This document shows, one piece after another, positions 63,428 through 64,000 of a DNA stretch of 64,000 nucleotides. Location of the stretch: contig NZ_JAIVAH010000033.1 of the NCBI RefSeq assembly GCF_020171745.1, forward strand, positions 1 through 64,000. The letters run 5' to 3'. The first letter of the stretch is position 1. Each line of letters begins with the position of its first letter. The notes beneath the pieces were generated by a model. It had not been told where the DNA came from. It did no database searches and saw only the letters and a list, made by a program, of their open reading frames with translations. This DNA comes from Prescottella equi. Lineage in GTDB: Bacteria > Actinomycetota > Actinomycetes > Mycobacteriales > Mycobacteriaceae. Made by a program: the position numbers and the translations under genes.

Positions 63428-63749
63428 AACCCCCACTGCTCCCGTGGTGTTCGCGGCGCTCGCCGATGACACCCGCTGGGACATCCTGCTGCGCCTCGGG
63501 CGGTCCCCGGCGTCGGCGTCGGCGCTGGCGCGGGAACTCCCCGTGTCGCGGCAGGCGATCGCGAAGCACCTCGCGGTGCTGCAGGAGGTCGGCCTGGTCA
63601 CCCCCCAGCGCGACGGACGTGAGGTGCGGTTCGTGGCGGTCGGTGCGCGGCTGAGCGAGGCGGCCGCTCAGCTCGAGCGGATCGCGTCCGGCTGGGATCG
63701 TCGCCTCGCGCGGATCAAGATGCGCGCCGAGGCGCCCGATCCGGACTGA
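63414..63749 (+). CDS. ArsR-family transcriptional regulator
   Basis: A 111-residue winged-helix regulator (FAALADDTRWDILLRLGRSP, ALARELPVSRQAIAKHLAVL, GLVTPQRDGREVRFVAVG). No metal-binding cysteines are seen, as in the ArsR/SRPBCC group. The ATG at 63414 has GGAGG six to seven bases upstream and lies within the end of the SRPBCC gene, so the two are translationally coupled. It probably represses its own operon in response to an unknown ligand. Its 3' end overlaps the convergent XRE gene by 35 bases. Confidence 0.92.
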   Translation: MPSGETPTAPVVFAALADDTRWDILLRLGRSPASASALARELPVSRQAIAKHLAVLQEVGLVTPQRDGREVRFVAVGARLSEAAAQLERIASGWDRRLARIKMRAEAPDPD

Positions 63750-63996
63750 CCGCGGCGGGGTCGAGGGCGGCGGTGATGTCGTCGAGGGAGAGGTCGAGGA
63801 CGCGCGCGACGGCGGCGATCGTGAAGAACGCCGGCGTCGCGATGCGTCCGGTCTCGATCTTGCGGAGGGTCTCGGTGGAGATCCCCGCCTCGAGTGCGAC
63901 CTGCACCATGCTCGTCTCGCCTCGGGCGGATCGCAGCAGGTCACCGAGCCGCCGGCCCCGTTCGAGTTCCTCCGCCGTCAACGGCTCGCGCACCAT
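63715..63996 (-). CDS. XRE-type helix-turn-helix regulator
   Basis: A 93-residue Cro/CI-type DNA-binding protein: LGDLLRSARGETSMVQVALE and AGISTETLRKIETGRIATP are the first helices and the recognition helix, and FFTIAAVARVLDLSLDDITA completes the fold. The ATG at 63996 is four bases from the window edge, so a start further upstream cannot be ruled out. It is convergent with the ArsR gene and overlaps its last 35 bases. Targets unknown. Confidence 0.82.
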   Translation of the reverse strand: MVREPLTAEELERGRRLGDLLRSARGETSMVQVALEAGISTETLRKIETGRIATPAFFTIAAVARVLDLSLDDITAALDPAAVSPDRAPRRAS

Positions 63997-64000
63997 GATG

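Overview
The window is high-GC actinobacterial DNA from a mycolic-acid-making bacterium. The gene content fits Rhodococcus or a close relative (Nocardia-type Mycobacteriales): UDP-galactopyranose mutase, galactan and arabinan polymerases, antigen-85-type mycolyltransferases, Pks13, FadD32 and AccD4 lie in an order that largely follows the Rv3814c-Rv3793 region of Mycobacterium tuberculosis. The species is not determined. No rRNA, tRNA, CRISPR array or insertion sequence was seen.

Region 1 (1-24,900). After a small thioesterase gene on the minus strand, nine plus-strand genes form an array of secreted, repetitive immunoglobulin-like (Ig) proteins of about 419 to 1522 residues. Each has a Sec signal peptide, one of four kinds of N-terminal domain, 2-14 Ig-like domains of about 90 residues, a distinct last Ig domain, and a Gly/Ser/Leu tail usually ending in Phe-Gly-Ser. 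No LPXTG signal is present. The array carries marks of recent expansion: three 371-bp blocks that look nearly identical, a tandem two-domain duplication, a fossil gene start (15909) and a fossil gene tail (4728). A conserved motif (GGAC-N4/5-GTCC followed by an AT-rich block) lies upstream of most transcription units. This array is the least explained system in the window.

Region 2 (24,900-31,740). An acyltransferase, a HAD phosphatase, a PGRP-type amidase with a C-terminal region resembling LGFP repeats, a SpoIID-type protein with a C-terminal LGFP-like segment, and a MerR/TipAS regulator. Strong hairpin terminators separate most of them.

Region 3 (31,800-53,020). The core mycolyl-arabinogalactan block, all on the plus strand: glf, glfT2, PAP2 phosphatase, decaprenyl-phosphate phosphoribosyltransferase and aftB as overlapping genes; two mycolyltransferases (one with LGFP repeats); a DUF732-like lipoprotein; a Culp6-like cutinase; an F420-type LLM oxidoreductase; then fadD32, pks13 and accD4. 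Together they make galactan, supply and transfer arabinose, condense mycolic acids and attach them to the wall.

Region 4 (53,020-64,000). A solitary AbiEi/DUF559-type gene lies between two identical 51-bp perfect palindromes; a third, diverged copy is at the left edge of the window. Next is a minus-strand operon of a GT-C-type membrane glycosyltransferase and two EmbB-like arabinosyltransferases, then an SRPBCC/ArsR pair and a convergent XRE regulator at the right edge.
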